Assembly: GCF_002799245.1 (NCBI RefSeq)
Contig: NZ_NEQV01000002.1
Location: forward strand, 620,001-684,000
Direction: 5' to 3'
DNA length: 64,000 nucleotides
Origin: Stenotrophomonas maltophilia
GTDB taxonomy: Bacteria > Pseudomonadota > Gammaproteobacteria > Xanthomonadales > Xanthomonadaceae
Positions within the stretch are counted from its first letter, which is position 1. Each line of letters opens with the position of its first letter. Below the pieces are notes generated by a model, which was not told the DNA's origin, ran no database searches, and was given only the letters and a program-made list of their open reading frames with translations. Of this stretch, positions 28,474 through 37,063 are shown piece after piece. The position numbers and the translations under genes were made by a program.

Positions 28474-28776
28474 ATGTCCCGATTCGCCAGCTTCCGTGAG
28501 TTCTACCCGTTCTATCTGGACGAGCACCGCCACCCGGTCTCGCGGCGCCTGCATTTCATCGGCAGCTGCGGCGTGCTCCTGCTGGTCGCCGCTGCCCTGC
28601 TGCGTGGCCAGCCGCTGCTCCTGCTCGGCGCTCTGGTCTGCGGCTACGGGTTCGCCTGGGTCGGCCATTTCTTCTTCGAGAAGAACCGCCCGGCGACGTT
28701 CCGGCATCCGCTGTACTCGTTCATGGGTGACTGGGTGATGTTCGTCGACATCCTGCGTGGGCGGGTGCGTCTGTAG
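28474..28776 (+). CDS. DUF962/Mpo1-like membrane protein
   Basis: 100 residues from ATG 28474. Family features are the N-terminal YPFYLDEHRHPVSRRLHFIG, two hydrophobic segments (about 32-62) and the conserved WVGHFFFEKNRPATF and HPLYSFMGDW blocks. The yeast relative Mpo1 is an iron-dependent dioxygenase in fatty-acid alpha-oxidation; whether the bacterial form is catalytic is not known to me. The conserved His residues are present. It stands alone between ynfA and gcvT, same strand. Confidence 0.85.
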   Translation: MSRFASFREFYPFYLDEHRHPVSRRLHFIGSCGVLLLVAAALLRGQPLLLLGALVCGYGFAWVGHFFFEKNRPATFRHPLYSFMGDWVMFVDILRGRVRL

Positions 28777-28880
28777 CAGATGGCTGCCGGGCTCCGCGGC
28801 CGTTGCCCGCCCGCAAGGGAAAGGGCGGGGCGGCTTGCGCTTGCACGAACCGCTGCGCTGCGGCACGCCTGGGGGCGACC

Positions 28881-28893
28881 GATCTGGGATAAT
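28881..28893 (+). promoter_or_regulatory. Candidate extended -10 promoter of gcvT
   Basis: An extended -10 (TGGGATAAT; hexamer GATAAT at 28888-28893) lies 36 bp before the gcvT start, with no good -35. No glycine-riboswitch motif is seen in 28777-28928. Confidence 0.4.
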
Positions 28894-28928
28894 GGGGATT
28901 CTTGTTTCCTCTGCTGCCGGAACCGGTC

Positions 28929-30041
28929 ATGACCCAGAAGACGCTGCTCAACGATACCCACCGCGCCCTTGGCGCCAAGATGGTCGATTTCGGGGGTTGG
29001 GACATGCCCATCCACTACGGCTCGCAGCTGGACGAGCACCACCTGGTGCGTCGCGAGTCCGGTGTGTTCGACGTCAGCCACATGACGGTGGTCGACCTGC
29101 GCGGTGACCAGGTCAAGCCGTTCCTGCGCCGCCTGCTGGCCAACTCGGTCGACAAGCTGAAGGTGACCGGCAAGGCGCTGTACTCGTGCATGCTGAACCC
29201 GCGCGGCGGCGTCATCGACGACCTGATCGTCTACTACCTGGGCGACGACTTCTTCCGCATGGTGGTCAACGCCTCCACCCGCGAGAAGGACCTGGCATGG
29301 CTGCGCGAGCAGGCCGCGCCGTTCGGCGTCGCCGTCGAGCAGCGCCCGGACCTGGCCATCCTCGCCGTGCAGGGCCCGCAGGCGCGCGACGTCGTGATCG
29401 GCCTGGCCGGCGAAGCCGATCGTGCAGCGTTGACCAAGCTGGGTCGCTTCGCCGCCCTGCAGGTGCATTCCGACGATGGCGTGGAGCTGTTCGTCGCCCG
29501 CACCGGCTACACCGGTGAAGATGGTTTCGAGATCCTGCTGCCGCAGGATGCCGTGGTCGCCTTCTGGAACCGCCTGCTGGCGGCAGGCGTGAAGCCGGCC
29601 GGCCTTGGCGCGCGCGACACCCTGCGCCTGGAAGCCGGCATGAACCTGTACGGCCAGGACATGGACGAGGAGATCAGCCCGTATGAAGCGGCGCTGGCCT
29701 GGACCGTGTCGCTGGACGAAGGCCGCGATTTCATCGGCCGCGACGTGCTGGAGGCGCAGAAGAGCGCCGGCACCGCACGCCAGATGATCGGCCTGGTGAT
29801 GGACGAGAAGGGCGTGCTGCGCCACGGCCAGGCGGTCACCACTGCCGGCGGCCAGGGCGAGATCCTGTCCGGCACCTTCTCGCCGACCCTGGCCAAGGGC
29901 ATCGCCTTCGCCCGCGTGCCGGCCGGTGAACTCGGCGAGGTCACCGTCGACATCCGCGGCCGGCAGGTGCCGGTGCGCGTGGTCAAGTTCCCGTTCGTAC
30001 GCGAAGGCCAGGCCCAGCCCGGCGTGCTCGCCGACGCCTGA
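28929..30041 (+). CDS. gcvT: Glycine cleavage system T protein (aminomethyltransferase)
   Basis: 370 residues from the ATG at 28929 ([20 protein letters not shown]); an upstream in-frame ATG at 28902 lacks a ribosome site. GcvT moves the methylene group from the aminomethyl-lipoyl arm of H protein to tetrahydrofolate, releasing ammonia. Key blocks are [28 protein letters not shown], the folate-contacting [32 protein letters not shown] and the C-terminal barrel. gcvH lies 93 bp downstream; gcvP is not in this window. Confidence 0.96.
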   Translation: MTQKTLLNDTHRALGAKMVDFGGWDMPIHYGSQLDEHHLVRRESGVFDVSHMTVVDLRGDQVKPFLRRLLANSVDKLKVTGKALYSCMLNPRGGVIDDLIVYYLGDDFFRMVVNASTREKDLAWLREQAAPFGVAVEQRPDLAILAVQGPQARDVVIGLAGEADRAALTKLGRFAALQVHSDDGVELFVARTGYTGEDGFEILLPQDAVVAFWNRLLAAGVKPAGLGARDTLRLEAGMNLYGQDMDEEISPYEAALAWTVSLDEGRDFIGRDVLEAQKSAGTARQMIGLVMDEKGVLRHGQAVTTAGGQGEILSGTFSPTLAKGIAFARVPAGELGEVTVDIRGRQVPVRVVKFPFVREGQAQPGVLADA

Positions 30042-30134
30042 TCCAAACATGCCGGTCATCACTGACAGCAGTGGCGGCCGGTTGGTTACACTAGCCCCGT
30101 TTTTTCCACCCCTGCATATCTCTGGAGCAGTCCC

Positions 30135-30530
30135 ATGAGCGAGATCCCCGGCGACCTCAAGTTCCTCAAGTCCCATGAGTGGGCCCGTGTCGAAGGCAAT
30201 GGCCGCGTCACTGTCGGTATTTCCGACCACGCCCAGGGCCTGCTGGGTGACCTGGTCTACGTCGAACTGCCGGAAGTCGGCGCCGACGCCAAGGCCGGTG
30301 AACAGATCGCCGTCGTCGAGTCGGTGAAGGCCGCCTCGGACGTCTACAGCCCGATCAGCGGCAAGGTCGTCGAGGTCAACTCGGCCCTGTCCGACAAGCC
30401 GGAAACCATCAACGAAGATGCCTACGGCGAAGGCTGGATGTTCGTGGTCGAACTGACCAACGCCGAAGAGCTCAACGAGCTGCTGGACCCGGACGCGTAC
30501 GCCGAAGCCCTGGAAAACGAAGACCACTGA
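30135..30530 (+). CDS. gcvH: Glycine cleavage system H protein
   Basis: 131 residues, the usual length. It is the lipoyl-carrier of the glycine cleavage complex. The lipoylation site is Lys65 in [17 protein letters not shown]. The hammerhead fold is supported by [20 protein letters not shown] and [12 protein letters not shown]. It follows gcvT by 93 bp, in which weak promoter-like boxes can be found but nothing convincing. A strong intrinsic terminator lies 23 bp after its stop. Confidence 0.97.
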   Translation: MSEIPGDLKFLKSHEWARVEGNGRVTVGISDHAQGLLGDLVYVELPEVGADAKAGEQIAVVESVKAASDVYSPISGKVVEVNSALSDKPETINEDAYGEGWMFVVELTNAEELNELLDPDAYAEALENEDH

Positions 30531-30552
30531 GTCGACGTTTCCGGATTCTGAA

Positions 30553-30577
30553 ACGGCCACCTTCGGGTGGCCGTTTT
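30553..30577 (+). terminator. Intrinsic terminator of gcvH
   Basis: ACGGCCACC, loop TTC, GGGTGGCCGT, followed by TTTTTGTTTT: a compact GC-rich stem with U-tract. Confidence 0.92.
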
Positions 30578-30719
30578 TGTTTTGGCGACCGCGCCGGACT
30601 CATGACGCGGGGTTCGTTGCGCACCCTCGGTGCGGCATCAGCGGGCAGACGAACGGTGCCGATGGGCGTGCGCAGTTTTGCGCAAATCCGCGTTTCCGCC
30701 CCGCGCCGAAGCGTTCGAA

Positions 30720-30983
30720 TGTGAAAACTTTTCGCCCCCCGTTGCGGCGCCGTTGTGCTGGCGTTGGCAGTGGTACCGGTGACCATCGCCGATGTGCTCG
30801 CGCTGTTGTGCCAAACCTGTGCCTATCTGCGCGGAGTGCTTATTTCAAGTGTTTTTTGATCGGCGGCTGCGTCGATGCCGGTGCAGGCAAGGCGCGTGCG
30901 CGCCGCTTCAACCGTCGTTGCGGGCGGTGCGGAGTGGTGGCGCCGGCGGCATCCAGGATGGCGCGGATGTGAAAATTTTTCGC
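30720..30983 (+). repeat. Two copies of TGTGAAAANTTTTCGC in a 775-bp gap
   Basis: The motif occurs at 30720-30735 and again at 30968-30983 with one substitution, both followed by a C- or G-run and GTTG. The gap 30531-31305 has no convincing protein gene. It holds the gcvH terminator, this duplicated AT-rich motif and the promoter at 30992. The motif may be a regulator site of the histone-like gene. Confidence 0.45.
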
Positions 30984-30991
30984 GGGGGTTG

Positions 30992-31020
30992 TTGACAGTA
31001 AAAAAAACCGTGATTAGGTT
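30992..31020 (+). promoter_or_regulatory. Promoter of the histone H1-like gene
   Basis: Perfect TTGACA (30992-30997), 17-nt spacer containing an A-tract, and TAGGTT (31015-31020). Transcription from here would give a leader of about 280 nt before the ATG at 31306, in which a small frame (31073-31291) could be read but shows no family likeness. Confidence 0.6.
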
Positions 31021-31305
31021 TCGCCTCAGCAGACCTTGCCTGCCCAACCGAGTGCGCAGAATCAATCGTCCGATGCGAAGCAGCCCCTTCAAGACCACCG
31101 CGATCCTGATGACGGTGGACATGGCCCCGCTTCCCCCGGAGAAATGCAAGGCAACTCCCGTTCCGATGCCCGCTCCGCCGATCGAGGTGGGCATTGCCGC
31201 ATCCGTAACGGCGCGCCTGACGCGCCGGCGGTCCCCGCACGCAGCATCCGCGGGTTTGATCCAACTGGGCGTTTCAACTCCCTATCACTGACGAGGAGCC
31301 ATCCC

Positions 31306-31836
31306 ATGGCAACCAAGAAAGCTGCGAAGAAGAAGCCCGCCGCCAAGAAAGCGGTGAAGAAGGTCGCGAAGAAGGCCGCTGCCAAGAAGGCAGTGAAGAA
31401 GGTCGCGAAGAAGGCGACCGCCAAGAAGGCAGTGAAGAAGGCTGCGAAGAAGGTCGCCAAGAAGACCACTGCGAAGAAGGCAGTGAAGAAGGCGGCGAAG
31501 AAGGTAGCCAAGAAGTCCACTGCCAAGAAGGCCGTGAAGAAGACCGCAAAGAAGGCCGTCAAGAAGGTAGCCAAGAAGGCCACCAAGAAGACTGCCAAGA
31601 AGGCCACGGCCCGCAAGCCGGCCAAGAAGGTCGCGAAGAAGGTCGCAAAGAAGGCGACTGCCAAGAAGGCCGTCAAGAAGACCGCCAAGAAGGCAGTAAA
31701 GAAGACCGCGAAGAAGGCCACCAAGAAGGCTGCCCCGAAGAAGGCAGCGAAGAAGGTTGCCAAGCGCAAGCCGGCCGCCCGCAAGAAGAAGGCCGCTCCG
31801 GTCGCTCTGCCGGCAACCCCGGCGCCGCTGATCTAA
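31306..31836 (+). CDS. Lysine-rich histone H1-like DNA-binding protein
   Basis: 176 residues, almost entirely Lys, Ala, Val and Thr, built from imperfect repeats of AKKAVKKVAKKA and related units. This is the composition of eukaryotic H1 tails and bacterial H1-like proteins such as AlgP. It should be a basic, largely disordered nucleoid-associated protein. Start is the ATG with ACGAGGAG 8 nt upstream. Codon use alternates AAG/AAA and the DNA is repetitive, so length variation between strains by recombination is likely. It has its own promoter and terminator, with a leader of about 280 nt. Confidence 0.88.
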   Translation: MATKKAAKKKPAAKKAVKKVAKKAAAKKAVKKVAKKATAKKAVKKAAKKVAKKTTAKKAVKKAAKKVAKKSTAKKAVKKTAKKAVKKVAKKATKKTAKKATARKPAKKVAKKVAKKATAKKAVKKTAKKAVKKTAKKATKKAAPKKAAKKVAKRKPAARKKKAAPVALPATPAPLI

Positions 31837-31860
31837 GTACTTCCCGATAGCGACACCCTG

Positions 31861-31901
31861 AAACCCCCTTCCCTGGCTGCCCAGCGGGGAGGGGGTTTTT
31901 T
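31861..31901. terminator. Intrinsic terminator after the H1-like gene
   Basis: AAACCCCC...GGGGGTTTTTTT with an internal CTTCCC/GGGGAG stem. It lies between convergent genes and can serve the plus-strand gene strongly and the LysR gene more weakly. Confidence 0.88.
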
Positions 31902-32815
31902 TATGCCTGCGTGCCGGCAGGCAACAGGGACGCCGTGGGCGGGAAGCGCTGCACCAGGAAGTCGAGGAAGCTGCGCAGGCGGGTGGAGTGATAACGGTCG
32001 TGCGCATAGACCACGTGCATCGGCCGACCGGCCTGGCCGTGCTCCGGGAGCAGCTGCACCAGCCGCCCAGCCTCGACATCGGCAGACAGCAGCAGCGTCG
32101 ACTGCAGGACGATGCCCAGGCCGTGCAGTGCCGCCGAACGCAGCGCTTCGCCATTGTTGATCTGCAGCCGGCCGTCCGGCACATGGTCGAGCTCGCCAGC
32201 GTCGGCCTGCAGCCACTGTGCAAGTGCGCTCGGTTCGAACGACAGGCATTGGTGGCCGGCAAGTGCCTGCACGCTGTGCGGCGTGCCATGCGTGGCCAGA
32301 TACGCTGGCGAGGCGCACATCATCAGGCGATAGGGGGCCAGTGCGCGCGCCACAAGCACGCTGCTGTCGGCCAGCGTACCGATGCGCAGCGCCGCTTCGA
32401 AGCCCTCTTCGGCAAGGTCGACCACGCGATCCGTCAGCGTGGCTTCGACCCGCACATCCGGATGGCGCGCCATGTACTCGGCCAGTGCCGGCACCAGCGC
32501 ATGCGTACCGAAGATCACCGGTGCGCTGATGCGCAGCGTACCCGCCGGTGCCAGGTGCTGGTGCTGTGCCTGCGCGTCGGTTTCCTCCACCAGGCGCAGG
32601 ATCTCCCGGCAGCGGGTGTAGTAGTCCTCGCCGAAAGGCGTCATGTGCTGGCGCCGGGTGGTACGGCTCAACAACTGCATGCCCAGCCGTGCTTCCAATG
32701 CACGCAGATGCTTGCCGGCCATCGTCGCGGAGATGTCCATCGCCGCCGCCGCCGCACTGAGGCTGCCCTTGTCCACGATCAGCACGTAGACCTGCATGCT
32801 TTCCAGCAGGTTCAT
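31901..32815 (-). CDS. LysR-family transcriptional regulator
   Basis: 304 residues. The N-terminal winged helix-turn-helix (about 1-60; LLESMQVYVLIVDKGSLSAA, then LRALEARLGMQLLSRTTRR) is followed by a periplasmic-binding-type co-inducer domain (about 90-300; APAGTLRISAPVIFGTHALV). This is the AaeR/DmlR-like subgroup that usually controls a divergent neighbour. It is divergent from the SDR gene across 114 bp, which contains an ATCA-N8-TGAT dyad near 32859-32874 that could be a LysR site. The effector is unknown. Confidence 0.9.
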   Translation of the reverse strand: MNLLESMQVYVLIVDKGSLSAAAAAMDISATMAGKHLRALEARLGMQLLSRTTRRQHMTPFGEDYYTRCREILRLVEETDAQAQHQHLAPAGTLRISAPVIFGTHALVPALAEYMARHPDVRVEATLTDRVVDLAEEGFEAALRIGTLADSSVLVARALAPYRLMMCASPAYLATHGTPHSVQALAGHQCLSFEPSALAQWLQADAGELDHVPDGRLQINNGEALRSAALHGLGIVLQSTLLLSADVEAGRLVQLLPEHGQAGRPMHVVYAHDRYHSTRLRSFLDFLVQRFPPTASLLPAGTQA

Positions 32816-32929
32816 CTGACACCCCGGGTGTTGAATGCTGAAACCTGCGCGGAGTTTATCAATCAGGGGTGATCAAACAGCATGTCGGGCAATGGCCGGA
32901 TTCGCCGGCCACGCTGACAGGAGAACACC

Positions 32930-33688
32930 ATGGACTTGAATCTTGCAGGCCGTACCGCCCTGGTGACGGGCGCGGCCAGCGGCATCGGCGCTGCCGTCGC
33001 CAGGCAGCTGGCGGCGCAGGGCGTGCGCGTTGCCATCACGTCGCGGCAGCGGGCACCCCTGCAGGCGCTGGCGGCGCGGATCGAAACCGAGGGCGGCGCG
33101 GTACCGTTCATCGTGGCCGGCGATGTCACTGTCGCCGGTGACGTGCAGTACATCGCGGAAGCATCCCGGGAGGCACTGCAACGTGTCGACATCCTGGTCA
33201 ATGCCGCAGGAGGCTCGCGGCCGACCACCGTGGATGCCGATGACGATGTCTGGGAGGAAGCGATGGCGCTGAACTTCTCCGCCGCGCGACGCCTGACCCA
33301 GGCACTGTTGCCCGGCATGCAGGCGCAGGCATGGGGGCGGGTGATCAATTTCAGCGGTTCGATGGAACCACGTGCGGTGAATGCCGCCACCGCGGCGAAG
33401 GCGGCGCTTCATCTGTGGAGCAAGGGACTGTCGTCGGAGGTGGCCGGGCAGGGCATCACGGTGAATGCGATTGCACCGGGGCGCATCAACAGCGCGCAGA
33501 TCCTGGACCGCCTGCATCCCACCGAGGAAAGCCGGCGTGCGTTCATCGCCCGCAACATCCCGATGGGGCGCTTCGGTGAACCGGAGGAAGTGGCGCCGCT
33601 GGTGGCGTTCCTGGCCTCGCCGTTGGCCGGCTATGTCACCGGTGCGGTGATTCCAGTGGACGGCGGCATGCATTATTTCGCGCACTAG
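32930..33688 (+). CDS. Short-chain dehydrogenase/reductase
   Basis: 252 residues, classical SDR. Cofactor loop TGAASGIG (residues about 12-19), NAAGG strand (about 90), catalytic Ser in INFSGSM, and the C-terminal substrate lid ending [11 protein letters not shown]. The usual YxxxK is altered: the segment after the Ser strand reads [20 protein letters not shown], so Tyr of YxxxK is replaced (AxxxK). That may impair catalysis or mean a different proton relay. The LysR gene upstream is the likely regulator. A SMAG array begins 12 bp after the stop. Confidence 0.85.
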   Translation: MDLNLAGRTALVTGAASGIGAAVARQLAAQGVRVAITSRQRAPLQALAARIETEGGAVPFIVAGDVTVAGDVQYIAEASREALQRVDILVNAAGGSRPTTVDADDDVWEEAMALNFSAARRLTQALLPGMQAQAWGRVINFSGSMEPRAVNAATAAKAALHLWSKGLSSEVAGQGITVNAIAPGRINSAQILDRLHPTEESRRAFIARNIPMGRFGEPEEVAPLVAFLASPLAGYVTGAVIPVDGGMHYFAH

Positions 33689-33700
33689 CCCGGCGGAACT

Positions 33701-33909
33701 GTAGAGCCGAGCCCATGCTCGGCTGCGCTTTGCATCAGTAGAGCCGAGCCCACGCTCAGCCGCGCTTTGCATCAGTAGAGCCGAGCCCACGCTCGGCTGC
33801 GCTTTGCATCTGTAGAGCCGAGCCCACGCTCGGCTGCGCTTTGCATCAGTAGAGCCGAGCCCACGCTCGGCTGCGCTTTGCATCTGTAGAGCCGATCATG
33901 GCTCGACGC
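33701..33909 (+). repeat. Tandem array of SMAG-type REPs, period 37 bp
   Basis: GTAGAGCCGAGCCC starts at 33701, 33738, 33775, 33812 and 33849, exactly 37 bp apart. Each unit is a GCCGAGC...GCTCGGC palindrome plus a TGCGCTTTGCATCA/T linker. A sixth, degenerate unit starts at 33886. Copies are nearly identical (unit 2 has CTCAGCC). Confidence 0.92.
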
Positions 33910-33921
33910 CGCAAGCGCCCA

Positions 33922-33952
33922 CAAAAAAGGCGGCCCGCAGGCCGCCCTTTTC
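33922..33952 (-). terminator. Intrinsic terminator of the serine hydrolase gene
   Basis: On the minus strand GGGCGGCC, loop, GGCCGCC then TTTTTTG, 22 bp past the stop. Confidence 0.88.
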
Positions 33953-33974
33953 GCTTACGGTCGAGCCCGCCTGA

Positions 33975-35372
33975 TCAGCGCGGCGAAGCCACCGCGCGAT
34001 TGCCCGAGGCGCCCTTGCCCTTGCGCTTGTCCTGCTGCGCCGGGCTGGCGCCCTCGGCCATCAGGTTGTCGCTGCCGAAGTCGGTGTCCACGTCCAGCCA
34101 GCGCTGCGCCGGCAGGCCGAGCGCGGAGTCGAGCACGGTCGGCAGCAGGCCGCTGGGCAGGCCGCTTTCGCCGTTCCAGAGGATGGCGATGCCGAGATCG
34201 CGTTCCGGCACCAGCGCGACCAGGCCGCGATAGCCCTGCACGGCACCGGCATGGAACACCACGTCGTGGCCGGCGTAGTCGAAGGTACGCCAGCCCAGGG
34301 CGTAGCCGGCCGAGTGCAGGCGTTCGCGGCGCCAGCCCGAACGCATCTCGCCGGGGGTGTTGATCAGGCTCGAATGCAGGGTGGCCAGCAGCGGTGCCGG
34401 CAGCACGTCGGGGCGATGGCCGGTGTGGGCCAGCAGCCACTGCGCCATGTCGCTGGCGCTGGCGTTGACGCCGGCCGCCGGAGCAACGCGGTAGTAGGTC
34501 GGCTTCGGCGTCAGCGAGACCCAGCCGTTGCGGCTGCGCACATGCGGACGTGCCCAGCGCGAACTGGCCTGGATGCCGGCCAGGCCGAGGCTGGCGTCGT
34601 TCATGCCCAGTGGCTTGAAGATGCGGCGCTCGACCGACTGCTCGTAGAAGCTGCCGGAGGCCGCATAGACGACATCGCCGATCAGGCTGAAGGCCACGTT
34701 CTGGTAGGCGTAGCAGTCGCCCGGCAGGCACTTCAGGCTGGTGTTGGCCAGTTTCTGGGTCAGCGAGTAGTACTCGGCGTTGCCTTCGATGTCGCGGTCG
34801 TAGGCGTTGTAGGGCAGGCCGACGCGATGGCTGAGCACGTCGGCCACGGTCAGGCGATCAGTGGCTTCCGGCGAGTTCAGGCGGAAGCCCGGCACATAGT
34901 CGGTGACCTTGCTGTCCCAGCGCAGCGTGCCGTCGTTGACCAGCAGGCCGGCCATGGTGCCGGCGAAGGCCTTGGACAGCGACGCCAGGCGGAACACGGT
35001 GTGCGCATCCACCGGCAGCGGATTGTTGACGTCGGTAACGCCATAGCCGCGCGCGCTGAGGATGCGGCCGCCCTGCACGATCGCCACTGCCATGCCGGGC
35101 ACGCGCTCGCCATAGGTGAGCTGCTGCGCCATCGACTCGATGTTGGCGACGTTGAAACCGGCGGCCGGCGCCTGCACCTGCGGCACCAGGCCGGTCCGGT
35201 AGGCCGCCGGCTGGGTGTGGGCAACGGCCGTGGCGGCCGACTCGATGTTGGCCGGCATTGGTGGCAACGCCGGCGGGGTCTGCGCGGTGGTGGACAAGGC
35301 AACGGGCATCAACATGCCCAGCAAACCGGTGGCCGCCGAACGGATCGGACGGCGCAGGCTGTTCTTTTTCAT
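33975..35372 (-). CDS. Beta-lactamase-fold serine hydrolase (class C/esterase family)
   Basis: 465 residues from the ATG at 35372 (MKKNSLRRPIRSAATGLLGM), which gives a signal peptide; longer in-frame starts exist but precede no secretion signal. Catalytic Ser and Lys are in LASLSKAFAGT (SxxK), the Tyr motif is YAYQN, and the third box is HAGAVQGYRG in place of KTG. That pattern fits the beta-lactamase-related family (Pfam Beta-lactamase, e.g. AmpC/EstB/PBP4*), probably a periplasmic peptidase or esterase. There is no adjacent AmpR gene, so an AmpC role is not supported. It is monocistronic, ending in a strong terminator. Confidence 0.88.
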   Translation of the reverse strand: MKKNSLRRPIRSAATGLLGMLMPVALSTTAQTPPALPPMPANIESAATAVAHTQPAAYRTGLVPQVQAPAAGFNVANIESMAQQLTYGERVPGMAVAIVQGGRILSARGYGVTDVNNPLPVDAHTVFRLASLSKAFAGTMAGLLVNDGTLRWDSKVTDYVPGFRLNSPEATDRLTVADVLSHRVGLPYNAYDRDIEGNAEYYSLTQKLANTSLKCLPGDCYAYQNVAFSLIGDVVYAASGSFYEQSVERRIFKPLGMNDASLGLAGIQASSRWARPHVRSRNGWVSLTPKPTYYRVAPAAGVNASASDMAQWLLAHTGHRPDVLPAPLLATLHSSLINTPGEMRSGWRRERLHSAGYALGWRTFDYAGHDVVFHAGAVQGYRGLVALVPERDLGIAILWNGESGLPSGLLPTVLDSALGLPAQRWLDVDTDFGSDNLMAEGASPAQQDKRKGKGASGNRAVASPR

Positions 35373-35658
35373 CGGTTGGACCCGTGCGCGACTGCTGAGG
35401 GCGATTCTAGCGCCGCTTTTCCCCTGTGCACAAACAAAGCGAAGATGAATGCGCATCTCGTTGAAAAAGTTGGAATTTTGACGCCCCGAAAGCATGTGTC
35501 GGAACGTGTCGCCCGGACCCGTCCGTGACAGCGTGTTGCAGCCTTCAGCGTGCCTGCTGCTGGCGATGTTGCAGTGCATTGGCTAACGTACGCGCTTCAC
35601 CGCCCCCGGAGCCTGCCATGCCGCTGTCCAACCGCCGTCTGTGGGCGAGGGGCGCTGC

Positions 35659-36987
35659 GTGAGCGCGGCGTCGGGCAAGGGCCCGCTGCGGGAACTGATG
35701 CTGGCGCTGCGCGAGTCGCCGGCGCTGTGGTGGTCGTTCCTGTACTTCTTCTGCCTGCTCAGCGGCTACTACGTGCTGCGTCCGGTGCGCGAGGCCATGG
35801 CCGCCTCGGCGGACCTGGAAACGGTGTTCCCGCCCGTGCTGATTGCCTGGTTCGCCAGCCACGGCATCGCGTTGAAGGACTTCGTCCTGCAGTTCCTGTT
35901 CTCCTGCGTGTTCGTGATCATGCTGGTGCTGCAGCCGGTGTACGGTTGGCTGGTCAGCCGCTTCCCACGCCGTGTGTTCCTTCCCGTGGTGTACGGCTTC
36001 TTCATCGTCACCCTGCTGGGCTTCTACGCACTGTTCGACAGCCACGTACCCGGGCGGGGCATGGCCTTCTTCCTCTGGGTCATGGTGTTCAACCTGTTCG
36101 CGGTGGCGGTGTTCTGGAGCTTCATGGCCGACGTGTTCTCCAACGCACAGGCACGTGCCTACTATGGCTACATCGGTGCGGCGGGTACCGTTGGCGCGTT
36201 CCTCGGCCCGTTGATCACCAGCGCGCTGGTGCAGCGCGTGGGCATCGCCAACCTCATGCTGGTCTCGGCGGGATTCCTGGTCGTGTGCCTGTTGTGCATC
36301 TGGCGGCTGCGGCACTGGGCGGTGCTGCGCGAGCGCGAGCAGCAACTGGTTTCCGGCGAACAGCCGATGGGCGGCAGCGTGCTGGACGGCCTGAAACTGA
36401 TCGTGCGCGAGCCGCTGCTGCGCTGGTTGGCGGTGATGGTGGTGTTCGGCGTGGGTGTCGGCACGCTGCTGTACAACCAGCAGGCCAGCATCGTGCGCGC
36501 GGCCTTCACCGACCCGGCGGCCAGTACCGCGTTCTTCTCGCGCATCGACCTGGCGGTGAACGCGCTGGCGCTGCTGATGCAGGTGGGCCTGACCCGCTGG
36601 CTGCTGTCACGCCATGGCATCGCGCCGGCGCTGCTGATTCCCGGTTTCGCGATCCTGATCGGTTTCTCGGTGCTGGCGGCCTCGCCGATGCCGCTGATGG
36701 TCGCGGTGGTGCAGGTGATGACACGCGCCAGTGAATTCGCGCTGGCCAAGCCGGCGCGCGAGACGATCTACACCCGCGTGGACCGGCAGTGGCGCTACAA
36801 GGCCGGCGCAGCGATCGACACCGTGGTGTACCGCGGCGCAGACCTGGGTTTCACCTGGATCCACAAGGCGCTGACCCTGTTCGGTTCGCACGTGGTGTTC
36901 GTCGGCGGCGTGCTGGTGGCCGGCTTCATGACCCTGGCCGCCTTCGGTGTGCTGCGCGAAGAAAAGAAGCTGCCGCGCGACCGCTGA
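35659..36987 (+). CDS. NTP/NDP-exchange-transporter-like membrane protein (TLC family)
   Basis: 442 residues from GTG 35659 (preceded by GAGGGGCG); an alternative GTG at 35641 exists. Eleven to twelve TM helices are predicted. The segment LLSGYYVLRPVREAMA closely matches the start of ATP/ADP translocases (Tlc) of Chlamydia, Rickettsia and plastids. The later YTRVDRQWRYKAGAAIDTVV block with a long loop before the last helices also matches that family. Free-living bacteria are not expected to import ATP, so the substrate here is unknown. The next gene follows after 76 bp holding a GGGGTC hairpin. Confidence 0.8.
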   Translation: MSAASGKGPLRELMLALRESPALWWSFLYFFCLLSGYYVLRPVREAMAASADLETVFPPVLIAWFASHGIALKDFVLQFLFSCVFVIMLVLQPVYGWLVSRFPRRVFLPVVYGFFIVTLLGFYALFDSHVPGRGMAFFLWVMVFNLFAVAVFWSFMADVFSNAQARAYYGYIGAAGTVGAFLGPLITSALVQRVGIANLMLVSAGFLVVCLLCIWRLRHWAVLREREQQLVSGEQPMGGSVLDGLKLIVREPLLRWLAVMVVFGVGVGTLLYNQQASIVRAAFTDPAASTAFFSRIDLAVNALALLMQVGLTRWLLSRHGIAPALLIPGFAILIGFSVLAASPMPLMVAVVQVMTRASEFALAKPARETIYTRVDRQWRYKAGAAIDTVVYRGADLGFTWIHKALTLFGSHVVFVGGVLVAGFMTLAAFGVLREEKKLPRDR

Positions 36988-36993
36988 TCTTCC

Positions 36994-37034
36994 GGGGTCA
37001 GATCCCCTTCCCGCAGGGCAAGGGATCTGACCCC
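36994..37034. repeat. GGGGTC...GACCCC hairpin, copy 2
   Basis: 41-bp palindrome directly after the transporter stop, GGGGTCAGATCCCC to GGGATCTGACCCC, with a CGCA-type loop. Same family as 5916-5956. Confidence 0.85.
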
Positions 37035-37063
37035 ATTCTCCATCCCTGTCCAAGGAACCGCCC

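Noticed and set aside
28777-28928. Possible glycine riboswitch before gcvT
   Set aside because: The conserved glycine-aptamer motifs are not present in the 152-bp gap; only a promoter-like -10 is visible.
30875-31291. Open frame of about 138 codons before the H1-like gene (a shorter start at 31073)
   Set aside because: It crosses the strong TTGACA promoter, contains Arg/Pro-rich low-complexity sequence, and has no homologue I recognise. More likely untranslated leader.
33701-33909. CRISPR-like regular repeats
   Set aside because: The whole 37-bp unit repeats, including what would be the spacer. There are no unique spacers, leader or cas genes. The units carry the GTAG tag of SMAG repeats.
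33975-35372. AmpC beta-lactamase identity for the serine hydrolase
   Set aside because: The KTG box is replaced by HAG and there is no ampR-like neighbour; only the wider beta-lactamase-fold family is supported.
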